Source: Sphingomonas sp. HITSZ_GF
GTDB taxonomy: Bacteria; Pseudomonadota; Alphaproteobacteria; Sphingomonadales; Sphingomonadaceae
Assembly (NCBI RefSeq): GCF_029543155.1
Contig: NZ_JARQXA010000003.1
Location: 310,001 to 374,000 of the forward strand
Reading direction: 5' to 3'
DNA length: 64,000 nucleotides
Every line of letters begins with the position of its first letter. Within the stretch, counting starts at the first letter, position 1. The notes beneath the pieces are model-generated. The model had not been told where the DNA came from. It saw only the letters and a list, made by a program, of their open reading frames with translations, and did no database searches. Both the position numbers and the translations under genes were made by a program. This document shows, in pieces, positions 27,321-36,403 of the stretch.

Positions 27321-28510
27321 TCTCGCTGCTCGCTCTCGCCATCGCCCTTGCCGGCCCCGATCCCGACAGCGACACGCCCAGCCCGGCCGACCGGCTGGCG
27401 CACCAGCAGATGCTGGTGCTCGACACGCATCTGGATACGCCCGAACTGTTCGAGCATCCCGGCTGGAAGTTCGACGAGTGGCACGATCGCGACTTCGACA
27501 AGAGCCAGATCGACCTGCCGCGCATGGAAGCCGGCGGGCTCGATGGCGGCTTCTTCGTGATCTACACCAGCCAGGGCCCGCTGACTCCCGAAGGCTATGC
27601 CAAGGCGCGCGACGGCGCGCTGACGCGGGAGATGTGGATCCAGCGCGTCGTCGCCGCGAACAGCGACAAGATGGAGTTCGCGACTACGCCCGAGGACGCC
27701 TATCGCATCGCCAAGGCCGGCAAGCGCGTCGTCTTCCAGTCGATCGAGAACAGCTACCCGCTGGGCACCGACCTGACGCTGCTCAAATGGTATTATGACC
27801 AGGGCGTGCGGATGGCCGGCCCGATCCACTTCCGCAACAACCAGTTCGGCGACAGCGCCACCGACAAGGTGAAGCAGTGGAACGGTCTGAGCCCCTTGGG
27901 CAAGCAATGGGTCGCCGAAATGAACCGGCTGGGAATGGTGATCGACGTCAGCCATTCGTCGGACGACGTGTTCGACCAGGCGTTGGCGCTGTCGAAGGTA
28001 CCGATCATCGCCTCGCACTCGGGCCCGCGCGCGATCTTCAACCATCCGCGCAACCTGGACGACGACCGCATGCGCAAGCTCGCCAAGGCAGGCGGCGTGC
28101 TGCAGGTCAACAGCGTCTATCTGGTCGAGGGCGACCATGACGCCGAGCGCAACAAGATCTCCGACCGGCAGGACGACTGGCATGCGCTTTCGGATGCGGA
28201 GCAGAAGAAGCTGATCGCCGACAAGGCCAAGGCGGATGCGACCAACCCCTATCAGGGCGCGGACTTCGAGCTGTTCATGAAGAGCCTGCTCCACTGCATC
28301 GCAGTGATGGGCGTCGACCATGTCGGCATCGGCGCCGACTGGGACGGCGGCGGCGGCGTGCGCGGGATGGAGGACATCACCGCGATCCCGAAGATCACCG
28401 CGCGGCTGAAGAAGGAAGGCTTCTCGGACGGCGACATCGAGAAGATCTGGAGCGGCAACGTCCTGCGCGTGCTGAAGCAGGCCGAGGACTGGGCGGCGAA
28501 GAACAAATAG
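27317..28510 (+). CDS. M19-family (renal-type) dipeptidase
   Basis: A 397-residue zinc dipeptidase that cleaves dipeptides and tolerates a C-terminal D-residue. Seen: a short signal-like N-terminus (MISLLALAIALAG), the HxD zinc pair in LDTHLDTPE near residue 40, the bridging glutamate in QSIENSYPL, histidines in IDVSHSSDD and IASHSGPRAI, and the final aspartate in GIGADWDGGGG near residue 340. All metal ligands are present. Its ATG overlaps the upstream hydrolase stop (ATGA). The ability of M19 enzymes to split L,D-dipeptides fits the D-amino-acid genes nearby. It converges on dacB across a dispersed palindrome. Confidence 0.93.
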   Translation: MISLLALAIALAGPDPDSDTPSPADRLAHQQMLVLDTHLDTPELFEHPGWKFDEWHDRDFDKSQIDLPRMEAGGLDGGFFVIYTSQGPLTPEGYAKARDGALTREMWIQRVVAANSDKMEFATTPEDAYRIAKAGKRVVFQSIENSYPLGTDLTLLKWYYDQGVRMAGPIHFRNNQFGDSATDKVKQWNGLSPLGKQWVAEMNRLGMVIDVSHSSDDVFDQALALSKVPIIASHSGPRAIFNHPRNLDDDRMRKLAKAGGVLQVNSVYLVEGDHDAERNKISDRQDDWHALSDAEQKKLIADKAKADATNPYQGADFELFMKSLLHCIAVMGVDHVGIGADWDGGGGVRGMEDITAIPKITARLKKEGFSDGDIEKIWSGNVLRVLKQAEDWAAKNK

Positions 28511-28516
28511 GAAAGC

Positions 28517-28592
28517 GTTATCCCGGCGAAAGCCGGGATCTCGTGCGGCGGCGCTGTACGGCCCGAGACCCCGGCTTTCGCCGGGGTGACGA
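28517..28592. repeat. Dispersed palindromic repeat, copy 2
   Basis: TTATCCCGGCGAAAGCCGGGATCTCG and its near-complement CGAGACCCCGGC...GGGGTGACGA flank a 20-base loop. Each arm folds on itself through GCGAAAGC. It occupies the gap between the convergent dipeptidase and dacB genes. Confidence 0.88.
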
Positions 28593-28597
28593 CGTCG

Positions 28598-30040
28598 TCA
28601 GTTCGCCGCCGCCACCAGGTTGAGCACGTCGTCCATGTACTTGGTCGCGCTCACATCGCCCGGCACGTCGTTGGCGTAGAAGGCGAAGGTGTAGGTCTTG
28701 CCGCTCGCGGCGGTGAAATAACCGGCAAGCGCGTTGGTGGCGTTGAGCGTGCCGGTCTTGGCGAAGACCTTGCCTTCCAGCGGCGTGCCCTTGAAGCGGC
28801 GGGCAAGCGTGCCGTCGATCCCGCCGACAGGCAGCGTCTCGCGGAACTGCGCGCCCCAGGGCTGGCCGGCGATCCAGCGCAGCAGGCCGACCGAGCCGCG
28901 CGGGCTGACCCGGTTGTAGCTCGACATGCCCGAGCCGTCGGAAAAGTCCCAGCCGGTGCGCGGCACGCCGGCGGCGACGAGCATCTTCTCGACCTTGGCG
29001 ACACCGTCCGCGATCGAGCCGCTGCCCTGCAGCGTGGCGACGCGGCGCAGCGTCAACTCGGCGTGCAGGTTCTGGCTGACCTTGTTGATGTGCTTGAGGT
29101 CCTCGGCCACCGGCGGCGGCGTGATCCGGGCGAGGACAGGCGCGGCGGCTGCCAGCTGGACGAGCGACGTGCCATTCTTCGCACGATATTCGGGATCGTC
29201 CTCGGGCTTGAGCGGGCGGTGGCGGGCGCTGACCGTCCCCTTCACCTTCACACCGCGCGCTTCGAGCAACACCTTGAGGCGCCAGGCAGCATAATCCGCG
29301 GGATCGTCGATGCCGAGCTTCCAGGTGCGCGGCTTGGCATCGGCGCCGATCGTGCCGGTAACGCGGAGCTGCTTGCCGTTGGGATCGCGGTCCCAGCCCA
29401 GCTCGGTCTTGTCGCCGGGCACCGTCTTCGCCTGGTTGTCGATCGTGAAATAGGGCCAGAGGTCGATCCTGGCCGCTTCCCCGTCCTTGGCCGGCGCGAT
29501 GGTGAGCTTCAGCTCGTTGTCGTCGAGGGTGAGCGCCGAGATGCCGGTGCCCGACGAGCTGGGAATGTTGTTCCAGCTCATCCCCGGGCTCCAGCGCTGA
29601 TCGGGGAAGGCGGTGTCGTCGCCGATGATGTTGCGGACATGCTTCGTCTTCGCGGCGATAGCGTCGGCCAGCGTGGCCAGGCAGTCCGTAGCGCAATCGT
29701 CGGCGCTCGACATGCGGGCATCGCCCCAGCCGGTCAGCACGACGTCATTGCCTTCGAGCCGCACCGTGGCGCCGCCGGTCGTGTCGGGCTGGTTGATGTC
29801 CGGCAGGTTCGCGAAGGCGGCGGCGGTGGTGTAGATCTTGGTGTTGGAGGCCGGGATGAAGCGGCCGTCGGGATTGATCGCGACGATCTCCCTGCCGTCC
29901 GGATCGACGACCACCAGCCCGAAGCGCGTGCCCACGGGCGCCTCGCCCAGCCGCGCGGCGATGCGCTGGTCCAGCGTCTGGGCCTGGGCCAGCGCCGGCA
30001 GGGCAACGGAAAGGGCGAGCGCGAGGACGATGTGCTTCAT
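28598..30040 (-). CDS. dacB: D-alanyl-D-alanine carboxypeptidase/endopeptidase (PBP4, S13 family)
   Basis: A 480-residue periplasmic enzyme that removes terminal D-Ala or cuts peptide cross-links in peptidoglycan. Seen: a signal peptide (MKHIVLALALSVALPALAQAQ), the SxxK motif in FIPASNTKIY near residue 65, the SxN-type motif in DGSGMSSYN, and the KTGT motif in VFAKTGTLNA. The large S13-specific insertion between SxxK and SxN is present, with its cysteine-bearing segment (SADDCATDCLA). It is a normal-length member. Its position between peptide-uptake genes ties the island to cell-wall-derived or D-amino-acid-containing peptides, although dacB can also be a housekeeping gene. Confidence 0.93.
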   Translation of the reverse strand: MKHIVLALALSVALPALAQAQTLDQRIAARLGEAPVGTRFGLVVVDPDGREIVAINPDGRFIPASNTKIYTTAAAFANLPDINQPDTTGGATVRLEGNDVVLTGWGDARMSSADDCATDCLATLADAIAAKTKHVRNIIGDDTAFPDQRWSPGMSWNNIPSSSGTGISALTLDDNELKLTIAPAKDGEAARIDLWPYFTIDNQAKTVPGDKTELGWDRDPNGKQLRVTGTIGADAKPRTWKLGIDDPADYAAWRLKVLLEARGVKVKGTVSARHRPLKPEDDPEYRAKNGTSLVQLAAAAPVLARITPPPVAEDLKHINKVSQNLHAELTLRRVATLQGSGSIADGVAKVEKMLVAAGVPRTGWDFSDGSGMSSYNRVSPRGSVGLLRWIAGQPWGAQFRETLPVGGIDGTLARRFKGTPLEGKVFAKTGTLNATNALAGYFTAASGKTYTFAFYANDVPGDVSATKYMDDVLNLVAAAN

Positions 30041-30162
30041 GCGGCAAGCGTACCCATCGCCGCCAAAGCTGCAAAGCCGGGATCATTCAGAGGAGTCGCC
30101 CGGGCATAACCGCCGCGCATGCCGGCATTGTTACGGCAACATCCCCCCGGCACTTTCGCGCT

Positions 30163-32181
30163 ATGATAGGGCGTACCGCTTTAAAGCTTTGGGGTTCGCT
30201 GGCGCTGGCAATGGCCACGCCGGCGCTGGCGCAAACCGACGATCTGGCGGCGGCCCTGGCGCTGCCGGTGGCGAGCCAGATGACCGGCGCGCGCGACGTG
30301 CAGCGCTTCGCCTGGGTGGAGAACCGGGCCGGGCTGCGCAACCTCTGGGTGGCGGATGCGGGCCAGAAGGCCCGGCAGATCACGCACTATGCCGAGGACG
30401 ACGGCATGATGCTCTACGACCTGGCGCTGAGCCCCGACGGCAAGCGCCTGGCCTTCGTTCGCGGCGGGGATGACGAGTTCCCCGACGGACGGATCCCGAA
30501 TACGGCCTCGGCAGCGTACCCGCCGGGGCAGCAGGTGTTCGTCGCCGCGCTGGACGGCGGAGATCCCACGCCGATCGGCGACGGACACCTGCCTGTATTC
30601 TCGCCCGACGGACAGCGGGTCGCCTTCACCCGGCGCGGCGAGATCTGGCTGTGGCAGAGCGGCAAACCGGCGCGGATCGCCGCGCTCTCGGGCGAAGTGT
30701 CCGACCTCAAATGGACGCCCGACGGCAAGACGCTGTTCTTCGTCGAGGATCGCGGGGATCATGGCTTCGTCGCCACGTTCGACGTCGATACGGGCAAGCT
30801 GACCTATATGGAGCCCGCGCTCGGCAATTCGGCCGAGCCCGCGCTTTCGTCCGACGGCAGCGAAATCGCCTATATCCAGTATCGCGATCCCCCGGCGGGC
30901 GCGGCGGCGGACAGCGGCCCCTATTGGTCGATCCGGGTAGCCGATCTGGCGACGGGCAAGGCGCGTACCGTCTGGACTGCGCCACAGGGCATGGGCGGCC
31001 GCTATTACGGCACCCGCCAGCACAATCTCTATTGGAGCAAGGCCGGCCGGCTGCTCTTCCCCTGGGAGCGGACCGGCTTCCTTCATGTCTATGCTATCGA
31101 CGCCGCCGGAAGCTCCGGCGCACCGAAGGAGCTGACTCCGGGCCAGTTCGAGGTCGAGACCTTCGTGCTCGGCGCCGACGACGTTCTGACCTTCGCAGCC
31201 AATGCCGACGAGGCCGACCGGCGGCATTTCTGGCAGGTGCCGGCCAGCGGCGGCGCGGCAAAGCGCGTGACCGGCGGCAAGGGCAGCGAGAGCCTGCCGC
31301 TGTTCGCCGGCGGACTGCTCGCGGGCATCGCCACCGATGCCGGGCATCCCGGGCATCCGGTGGTCGCCAAGGGGCTGGCACCGCTGGGCGAAGCGGCGGA
31401 GCTCAAGGGCGCGATCGAGCCCGAGGCAGTGACCTATCAGGCCGAGGACGGCGTGACCGTCCATGCCCAGCTGTTCCGCGGCAAGGGCAAGGGGCCACGC
31501 CCGGCGCTGATCTTCGTCCATGGCGGGCCGCGCCGGCAGATGCTGCTCGGCTTCCACCCCTCTCAATATTATTCCAACGCCTACATCATGAACCAGGCGC
31601 TGGCTGCGCATGGCTATACCGTGCTCTCGGTCAACTACCGCAGCGGCACCGGCTATGGACAGGCATTCCGCGAGGCGCCCGAGATCGCGCGCGGCGGCGC
31701 ATCCGAATATCGCGACGTGCTGGCCGGCGGGCGCTGGCTGGCGGACCAGAAGGACGTGGCGGCGGACCGGATCGGCATCTGGGGCGGCAGCTGGGGCGGC
31801 TATCTGACAGCGCTGGCGCTGGCGCGGAACAGCGACCTGTTCAAGGCGGGCGCCGACTTCCACGGCGTCCACACCATGCTGCGCCCGGTCGAAGGCAACA
31901 TCGCCCCCGACCAGCAGGATCTGGTGCGACAGAAGCAGTGGGACAGCTCGCCGATGGGATCGATCGACAAATGGCGCTCGCCGGTGCTGCTCGTCCACGG
32001 CGACGACGACCGCAACGTCGATTTCGCCCAATCGCTGCTGCTCGCGCGCGAGCTGGCGGCGCGGCGCATCCCGTTCGAGGAGCTGGTCTTCCCCAACGAA
32101 CGCCACGAATTCTTCCGCACCGCGGACTGGCTTGCGGCCTATCGCCGCACCTTCGCGTTCTTCGACGAGAAACTGAAATGA
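30163..32181 (+). CDS. S9-family prolyl oligopeptidase-like serine peptidase, secreted
   Basis: A 672-residue peptidase. The N-terminal two thirds is a beta-propeller-like region with repeated SPDGKR-type blades (LALSPDGKRLAF, FSPDGQRVAF, WTPDGKTLFF). The C-terminal third is an alpha/beta hydrolase with the nucleophile in WGGSWGGYL near residue 543, an aspartate in HGDDDRNVDF near 617 and a histidine in NERHEFFR near 646. A signal peptide (ALAMATPALAQ) indicates a periplasmic location. These enzymes cleave short peptides, often after proline or acyl groups. The ATG at 30163 has a poor ribosome-binding site. The stop overlaps the next start (ATGA). Confidence 0.92.
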   Translation: MIGRTALKLWGSLALAMATPALAQTDDLAAALALPVASQMTGARDVQRFAWVENRAGLRNLWVADAGQKARQITHYAEDDGMMLYDLALSPDGKRLAFVRGGDDEFPDGRIPNTASAAYPPGQQVFVAALDGGDPTPIGDGHLPVFSPDGQRVAFTRRGEIWLWQSGKPARIAALSGEVSDLKWTPDGKTLFFVEDRGDHGFVATFDVDTGKLTYMEPALGNSAEPALSSDGSEIAYIQYRDPPAGAAADSGPYWSIRVADLATGKARTVWTAPQGMGGRYYGTRQHNLYWSKAGRLLFPWERTGFLHVYAIDAAGSSGAPKELTPGQFEVETFVLGADDVLTFAANADEADRRHFWQVPASGGAAKRVTGGKGSESLPLFAGGLLAGIATDAGHPGHPVVAKGLAPLGEAAELKGAIEPEAVTYQAEDGVTVHAQLFRGKGKGPRPALIFVHGGPRRQMLLGFHPSQYYSNAYIMNQALAAHGYTVLSVNYRSGTGYGQAFREAPEIARGGASEYRDVLAGGRWLADQKDVAADRIGIWGGSWGGYLTALALARNSDLFKAGADFHGVHTMLRPVEGNIAPDQQDLVRQKQWDSSPMGSIDKWRSPVLLVHGDDDRNVDFAQSLLLARELAARRIPFEELVFPNERHEFFRTADWLAAYRRTFAFFDEKLK

Positions 32182-33452
32182 GGGCGTTGATGGCAGTGAC
32201 GGCTATGGCGAGCGCGAACGCGGCCCAAGCGCAGGAGCGCGCGACGCTGATCCACGGCGCGCGCGTGTTCGACGGCAGCGGCGCCGCGGCGAAGATCGCC
32301 GACGTGCTGATCGAGGGCGGCAAGGTCGCGCGGGTAGGCAAGAAGCTGCGCGTGCCCGAGGGGACCGAGGTGGTGGACGCCACCGGCCTCACGCTGATCC
32401 CCGGCCTGCACGACCTCCACATCCACACCCCGCGCGAAGCCTTTGCCGACGGCGCCGCGCTCCACCGTTTCTACCTGCCCTATCTCAAGGCGGGCGTGAC
32501 CAGCATCAACGAGTTCTCGGTCTCGGGCGCGATGATGGCGGGGATCCGCGATCTCCAGGCGGATACGCCGCGCCTTACCCTGGCGATCCGGCTCGGCGTG
32601 CCCGGCGGGCACGGCACCGAGAGCAAGTTCACCCAGGCGATCACCTATCAGGTGACCAGCCCCGACGAGGCGCATGCCGCAATGGCGCAGGCGCTCGCCT
32701 TCAAGCCTGACATGGTGAAGGTGTTCGCCGATGGCTGGCGCTATGGCGATCCGGCGCGCCCCGACAAGCCGAGCATCGACGAGCCGACCCTCGCCGCGAT
32801 CGTCCACGACGCACACAAGGCGGGCATCAAGGTCATGACGCACACGGTGACGCTGGAGGGCGCCAAGCTCGCCGCCCGCGCCGGCGTGGACGCGCTGGCG
32901 CACGGCGTCGGCGACGCGCTGGTCGATGGCGAGTTGATCGGCCTGATGAAGAAGCACCACATGGCCTATGTCGCCACGCTGGCGACCTACGAGCCGCTCG
33001 AGACGCGGGTGCTGGCGCCCGAGGAGATCGCCCTGCTCTCCCCCGAAGCCCAGGCGCGAGAGGCGGCCCGGCTGGCCAGGGGCGAGGCGGTGGCGCCCTA
33101 TGACAGCAGGCGCTGGGAGATCATGCGCGAGAATATCCGCCGGCTCCAGGTGGCGCGGATCCGCATCGGCGTGGGCACCGACACGGGCATCGAGGGCGTC
33201 TATCCCGGCTTCGGCGCGCTGCGCGAGATGCGCTGGCTGACCCAGCTCGGCTTCACGCCCGCCGAGGCGATCGAGGCGGGCACGCGGGTGAGCGCGGACA
33301 TCATGGGCCGCCGCAAGACCGAAGGCGAGATCCGCAAGGGCATGCGCGCAGACCTGGTGCTGACCGGCGGCACCCCCGACCTGATGTTCCGCGACCTGTA
33401 CGACGTGAAGCGGGTCTGGGTGGCAGGGAAAGAAGTCAGCCTCGCCGACTAA
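32178..33452 (+). CDS. Amidohydrolase-family protein (prolidase/imidazolonepropionase-like), secreted
   Basis: A 424-residue metal-dependent amidohydrolase. Seen: a signal-like start (MAVTAMASANAAQAQ), IHGARVFDG at the beta-sandwich entry, the HxH metal pair in GLHDLHIHTPRE near residue 75, a histidine in VMTHTVT, a histidine in ALAHGVGD, and the aspartate in GVGTDTGIEG. This is the form found among secreted Xaa-Pro or N-acyl-amino-acid hydrolases. It is translationally coupled to the S9 peptidase upstream, so it may finish degradation of its products. A much longer open frame on the same strand (from 30651) is an artefact of high GC; the coupled ATG at 32178 is the real start. Confidence 0.88.
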   Translation: MRALMAVTAMASANAAQAQERATLIHGARVFDGSGAAAKIADVLIEGGKVARVGKKLRVPEGTEVVDATGLTLIPGLHDLHIHTPREAFADGAALHRFYLPYLKAGVTSINEFSVSGAMMAGIRDLQADTPRLTLAIRLGVPGGHGTESKFTQAITYQVTSPDEAHAAMAQALAFKPDMVKVFADGWRYGDPARPDKPSIDEPTLAAIVHDAHKAGIKVMTHTVTLEGAKLAARAGVDALAHGVGDALVDGELIGLMKKHHMAYVATLATYEPLETRVLAPEEIALLSPEAQAREAARLARGEAVAPYDSRRWEIMRENIRRLQVARIRIGVGTDTGIEGVYPGFGALREMRWLTQLGFTPAEAIEAGTRVSADIMGRRKTEGEIRKGMRADLVLTGGTPDLMFRDLYDVKRVWVAGKEVSLAD

Positions 33453-33455
33453 CTC

Positions 33456-33480
33456 AATCCTCTCCCGGAGGGAGAGGATT
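33456..33480. terminator. Bidirectional hairpin between convergent genes
   Basis: AATCCTCTCCC-GGA-GGGAGAGGATT, a perfect 11-bp stem between the amidohydrolase stop (33452) and the symporter stop (33487). Stem-end AATT pairs and a short T-run make it a plausible two-way terminator. It belongs to the CT-rich repeat family. Confidence 0.65.
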
Positions 33481-33486
33481 TGGGAG

Positions 33487-34728
33487 CTAGGTCATATCCG
33501 CCGCGCGATAGACCTCTTCGTCCAGCTCGCCTTCCCAGCGCGCGACCAACGTCGCCACCGTCAGGTTCGCCGAAGCGCTCGGCACCGTGCGGGTCATGTC
33601 GAGCAGCCGGTCGAAGGGCAGCACGAAGCCGACCACCAAAGCCGTCTGCTCGGGCGAGACGCCGACCGCGCTCAACACAGCGGCGAGCATGAAGAGCGAG
33701 GCCGAGGGCACCGGTGCAGTGCCGAACGCCGCCAGTGCGCCGGTGAGCAGCACCGTGGCATAGACGGTCGGGGTCATCGGTACGCCGAAAGCCTGCAGCG
33801 CGAACATGCTGAGCAGCCCGACATACATCGCCGTGCCGTCCTTGCCGATGCTCGCCCCCAAGGGGAGCACGGTCGAGAAGACCGGGCGGCCGATGCCGAG
33901 ATTCTGCTCGGAGACGCGCATCGCCACCGGCAGCGTCGCGCCGCTGGAAGCCGTGGAGAAGGCCACTGCCAGCGCATCGACGATGCCGCGGAAGAAGGGC
34001 AGCAGCGGCAGGCGCGCGACGAAGCGCAGCAACAGGCTGTGCACCACCAGCATCTGAATGAGCGAGCCAAGCACCACTGCCAGCGCCAGCCAGCCGACAT
34101 GGACGAACACCGCGGCCCCGTTCGCTGCCACGGCATTGGCGATCAGCGCGAACACGCCGAAGGGCGTCACTTCCATCACCAGCCCGACGACGCGCAGCAG
34201 CACTGCCGAGGTCGATTGCAGCAGCGTCGCGAACGGCTTGCCCGCCTCCCCCGCCACCACCGTGCCGCAGCCGATCAGGATCGAGGTGAAGATCAGCGCG
34301 AGCATGTCGCCCTTGGCGAGCGCGTCGAAGATGTTGGTCGGGATGATGTTGATCAGCTGCTCATAGGGCGTGACCGGCTTGCCCAGCGCATGCGCCTCGG
34401 CGGTGCCGAGCGGCGCACCAACGCCGGGATGGACGATCGCCGCGATCAGCATGCCGACCGAGACAGCGATGAAGGTGGTCAGCGCGAACATCCCGATCGT
34501 GCGCCCGCCCAGGCTGCCGAGCCGCTTGGGATCGGCGAGCGTGGTGATACCCGATGCGATCGTCACCAGCACGATCGGCGCGACCAGCATGCGGATCGCA
34601 CGAACGAACAGGTCGCCGATGAACTGGACATAGGGCGTCGCCCCCGGCGCCACAAAGGCGAAGATCACGCCGAGGACGAGGAAGGCAAGCACGCGCTTCC
34701 ACAGCGCAGTGGCGAACCAGATTTTCAT
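33487..34728 (-). CDS. Dicarboxylate/amino acid:cation symporter (DAACS, GltP/DctA type)
   Basis: A 413-residue inner-membrane symporter for glutamate, aspartate or C4-dicarboxylates. Seen: the start MKIWFATALWKRVLAFLVLG, the re-entrant-loop motif FSTASSGATLPVAM near residue 260, and a second hairpin PLGASIGKDGTAMYVG, followed by DRLLDMTRT as in glutamate transporters. About eight hydrophobic segments are visible. The ATG at 34728 is preferred over a GTG three codons upstream. Its position before an N-acyl-D-amino acid deacylase and the D-glutamate genes suggests uptake of (D-)glutamate, which is inference. Confidence 0.9.
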   Translation of the reverse strand: MKIWFATALWKRVLAFLVLGVIFAFVAPGATPYVQFIGDLFVRAIRMLVAPIVLVTIASGITTLADPKRLGSLGGRTIGMFALTTFIAVSVGMLIAAIVHPGVGAPLGTAEAHALGKPVTPYEQLINIIPTNIFDALAKGDMLALIFTSILIGCGTVVAGEAGKPFATLLQSTSAVLLRVVGLVMEVTPFGVFALIANAVAANGAAVFVHVGWLALAVVLGSLIQMLVVHSLLLRFVARLPLLPFFRGIVDALAVAFSTASSGATLPVAMRVSEQNLGIGRPVFSTVLPLGASIGKDGTAMYVGLLSMFALQAFGVPMTPTVYATVLLTGALAAFGTAPVPSASLFMLAAVLSAVGVSPEQTALVVGFVLPFDRLLDMTRTVPSASANLTVATLVARWEGELDEEVYRAADMT

Positions 34729-34746
34729 GCTACCCACCCCTTCACC

Positions 34747-34823
34747 GTACTCCTGCGAAAGCAGGAGCCCAGAGTATCAAACGATCCGCCCACAACCCTG
34801 GACTCCTGCTTTCGCAGGAGAAC
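34747..34823. repeat. Dispersed palindromic repeat, copy 3
   Basis: GTACTCCTGCGAAAGCAGGAGCC and its inverted partner CCTGGACTCCTGCTTTCGCAGGAG flank a 23-base loop. It separates the symporter gene from the deacylase gene, which run in the same direction. Confidence 0.85.
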
Positions 34824-34840
34824 AAGGTGATGCTTGACTA

Positions 34841-36403
34841 TCAGCCGCATGTCCCCGGCGTCGGCTTGTGCGGCAGCGCGCGGCCGGCAGCCTTGCCGGT
34901 CATCGCACCCTTGTCGACCGCGAGCACGCCGTTGACCACCACGGTCTGCACGCCGGCGGCGAGCTCGGTCGGCGCCTCATAGGTGGCGCGCGAGGCGTAG
35001 GTTTTCGGATCGAACACCACGACATCGGCATAGGCGCCTTTGCGCAGATGCCCGCGGCCGGCGAGCCCGAACGTGTCGGCAGTCAGCGCCGAGCTGCGCT
35101 CGATGAACTCGCGCAGCGTAATGACATGGTCGGTCTTGACGTACTTGTCGTACTTGCGCGCGAAGGTGCCATAGACGCGCGGATGGCCGCCCGAGGCATC
35201 CGATCCGGTCATCACCCAGGGCATCTTCATGAAGGCGGCGATGTCCGCCTCGCTCTGGTTGAACGAGATCGTGCCCGGATCACCGATGCGGATCACTGCG
35301 ATCGCGGCATCGACCGGCGCCAGGTTCATCTCTTTCGCCACGCTATCAAGATAGCGGTTCTTGTACTTGCCCTCGGCGATCAGCAGCTTGTCCGGCCCGC
35401 CGCGCTTGCGCAGATTCTCGGTCATGCCTTCGTGCATCTTCTGCATGAGCGAGGGGTCGTCGAAGCGCTTGAGCAAGGCCGGGCGGCCGCCATCCTGCGC
35501 CCAGAGCGGGACGAGCGAGGCGACCAGGCTCGTGCCCGATGCCGACCAGGGATATTGGTTGGCGGTGACCTTCTCGCCGCGCGCCCGCGCCGCCTCGATC
35601 TTGGCGATGATCTTCGGCGCCTCGCCCTGCACGTCGACGCCGAGCGCCTTGATGTGGCTGATATGCGCGGGCAGCCCGCCTTCGCGGCCGATGCGGATCG
35701 CCTCGTCTATCGCGGCATCGAGCCCGACGGTGTAGCTGCTCTCGTCGCGAATATGGCTGTCATAGCTGCCGCCGCGCTTGCCGGCCTCCTTGGCCAGCTC
35801 GATCACTTCCTCAGTCTTGGCGAAGCTCTGCGGCGCGTAGAACAGGCCGGTCGAGAGGCCGAGCGCGCCGTGGCACATCGCATCGGCGACGAGCCCCTTC
35901 ATCGTCGCCATCTCGGCGGGCGTGGGTTCGCGATTGTCCTCGCCGACCACCTTCTCGCGCACGGCGCCGAAGCCGACCCAGGCGGCATAGTTGATGCCGA
36001 CCGGCTTGGTCGCGGCACTACCCAGGACCTTGGCGAGATCGGGGCTGCCGCCGCCGTCATTGCCGATGAACGCCGTGGTGACGCCCTGCATCAGGAAGGC
36101 GGGGACGAGCCGCTTGGCGGGGTCCTTCGAAGCAAGGTCGCCGCCCATATGCGTGTGCGGATCGATGAAGCCCGGCGAGACGATCATGCCCTTGGCATCG
36201 ATCACCCGCGCCGCGCTGACATTGGCGTGCTTGCTTACCGAGACGATGTGATCGCCGCTGATCGCGACATCGCCGATGAACGGAGCATCGCTGCCGGTGT
36301 AGATCGTGCCGCCGCGGATCAGCAGATCGACCTTCTGCGGCGGGGGTGCCGAAGCGGCTCCCAGCGAGACGACGGCAATCCCCAGCAGCAGCGCGACCTT
36401 CAT
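34841..36403 (-). CDS. N-acyl-D-amino-acid deacylase (D-aminoacylase), secreted
   Basis: A 520-residue amidohydrolase that frees D-amino acids from N-acyl derivatives or from D-residue peptides. Seen: a signal peptide (MKVALLLGIAVVSLGAASA), LLIRGGTIYTGSDAP, the HxH pair in FIDPHTHMGG near residue 80, a metal-binding cysteine in ADAMCHGALGLSTGL near residue 180 as in Alcaligenes D-aminoacylase, histidines in YDSHIRDES and AHISHIKALG, and the aspartate in WVMTGSDASG. The ATG at 36403 overlaps the dgcA stop (ATGA), which decides the start over an upstream TTG at 36415. It is co-transcribed behind dgcN and dgcA, so its product probably feeds D-glutamate conversion. Confidence 0.92.
   Translation of the reverse strand: MKVALLLGIAVVSLGAASAPPPQKVDLLIRGGTIYTGSDAPFIGDVAISGDHIVSVSKHANVSAARVIDAKGMIVSPGFIDPHTHMGGDLASKDPAKRLVPAFLMQGVTTAFIGNDGGGSPDLAKVLGSAATKPVGINYAAWVGFGAVREKVVGEDNREPTPAEMATMKGLVADAMCHGALGLSTGLFYAPQSFAKTEEVIELAKEAGKRGGSYDSHIRDESSYTVGLDAAIDEAIRIGREGGLPAHISHIKALGVDVQGEAPKIIAKIEAARARGEKVTANQYPWSASGTSLVASLVPLWAQDGGRPALLKRFDDPSLMQKMHEGMTENLRKRGGPDKLLIAEGKYKNRYLDSVAKEMNLAPVDAAIAVIRIGDPGTISFNQSEADIAAFMKMPWVMTGSDASGGHPRVYGTFARKYDKYVKTDHVITLREFIERSSALTADTFGLAGRGHLRKGAYADVVVFDPKTYASRATYEAPTELAAGVQTVVVNGVLAVDKGAMTGKAAGRALPHKPTPGTCG

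Noticed and set aside
30651..32177. Extended start for the amidohydrolase giving 933 codons
   Set aside because: The extra part overlaps the S9 peptidase in another frame and lacks motifs. The coupled ATG at 32178 starts the signal peptide.
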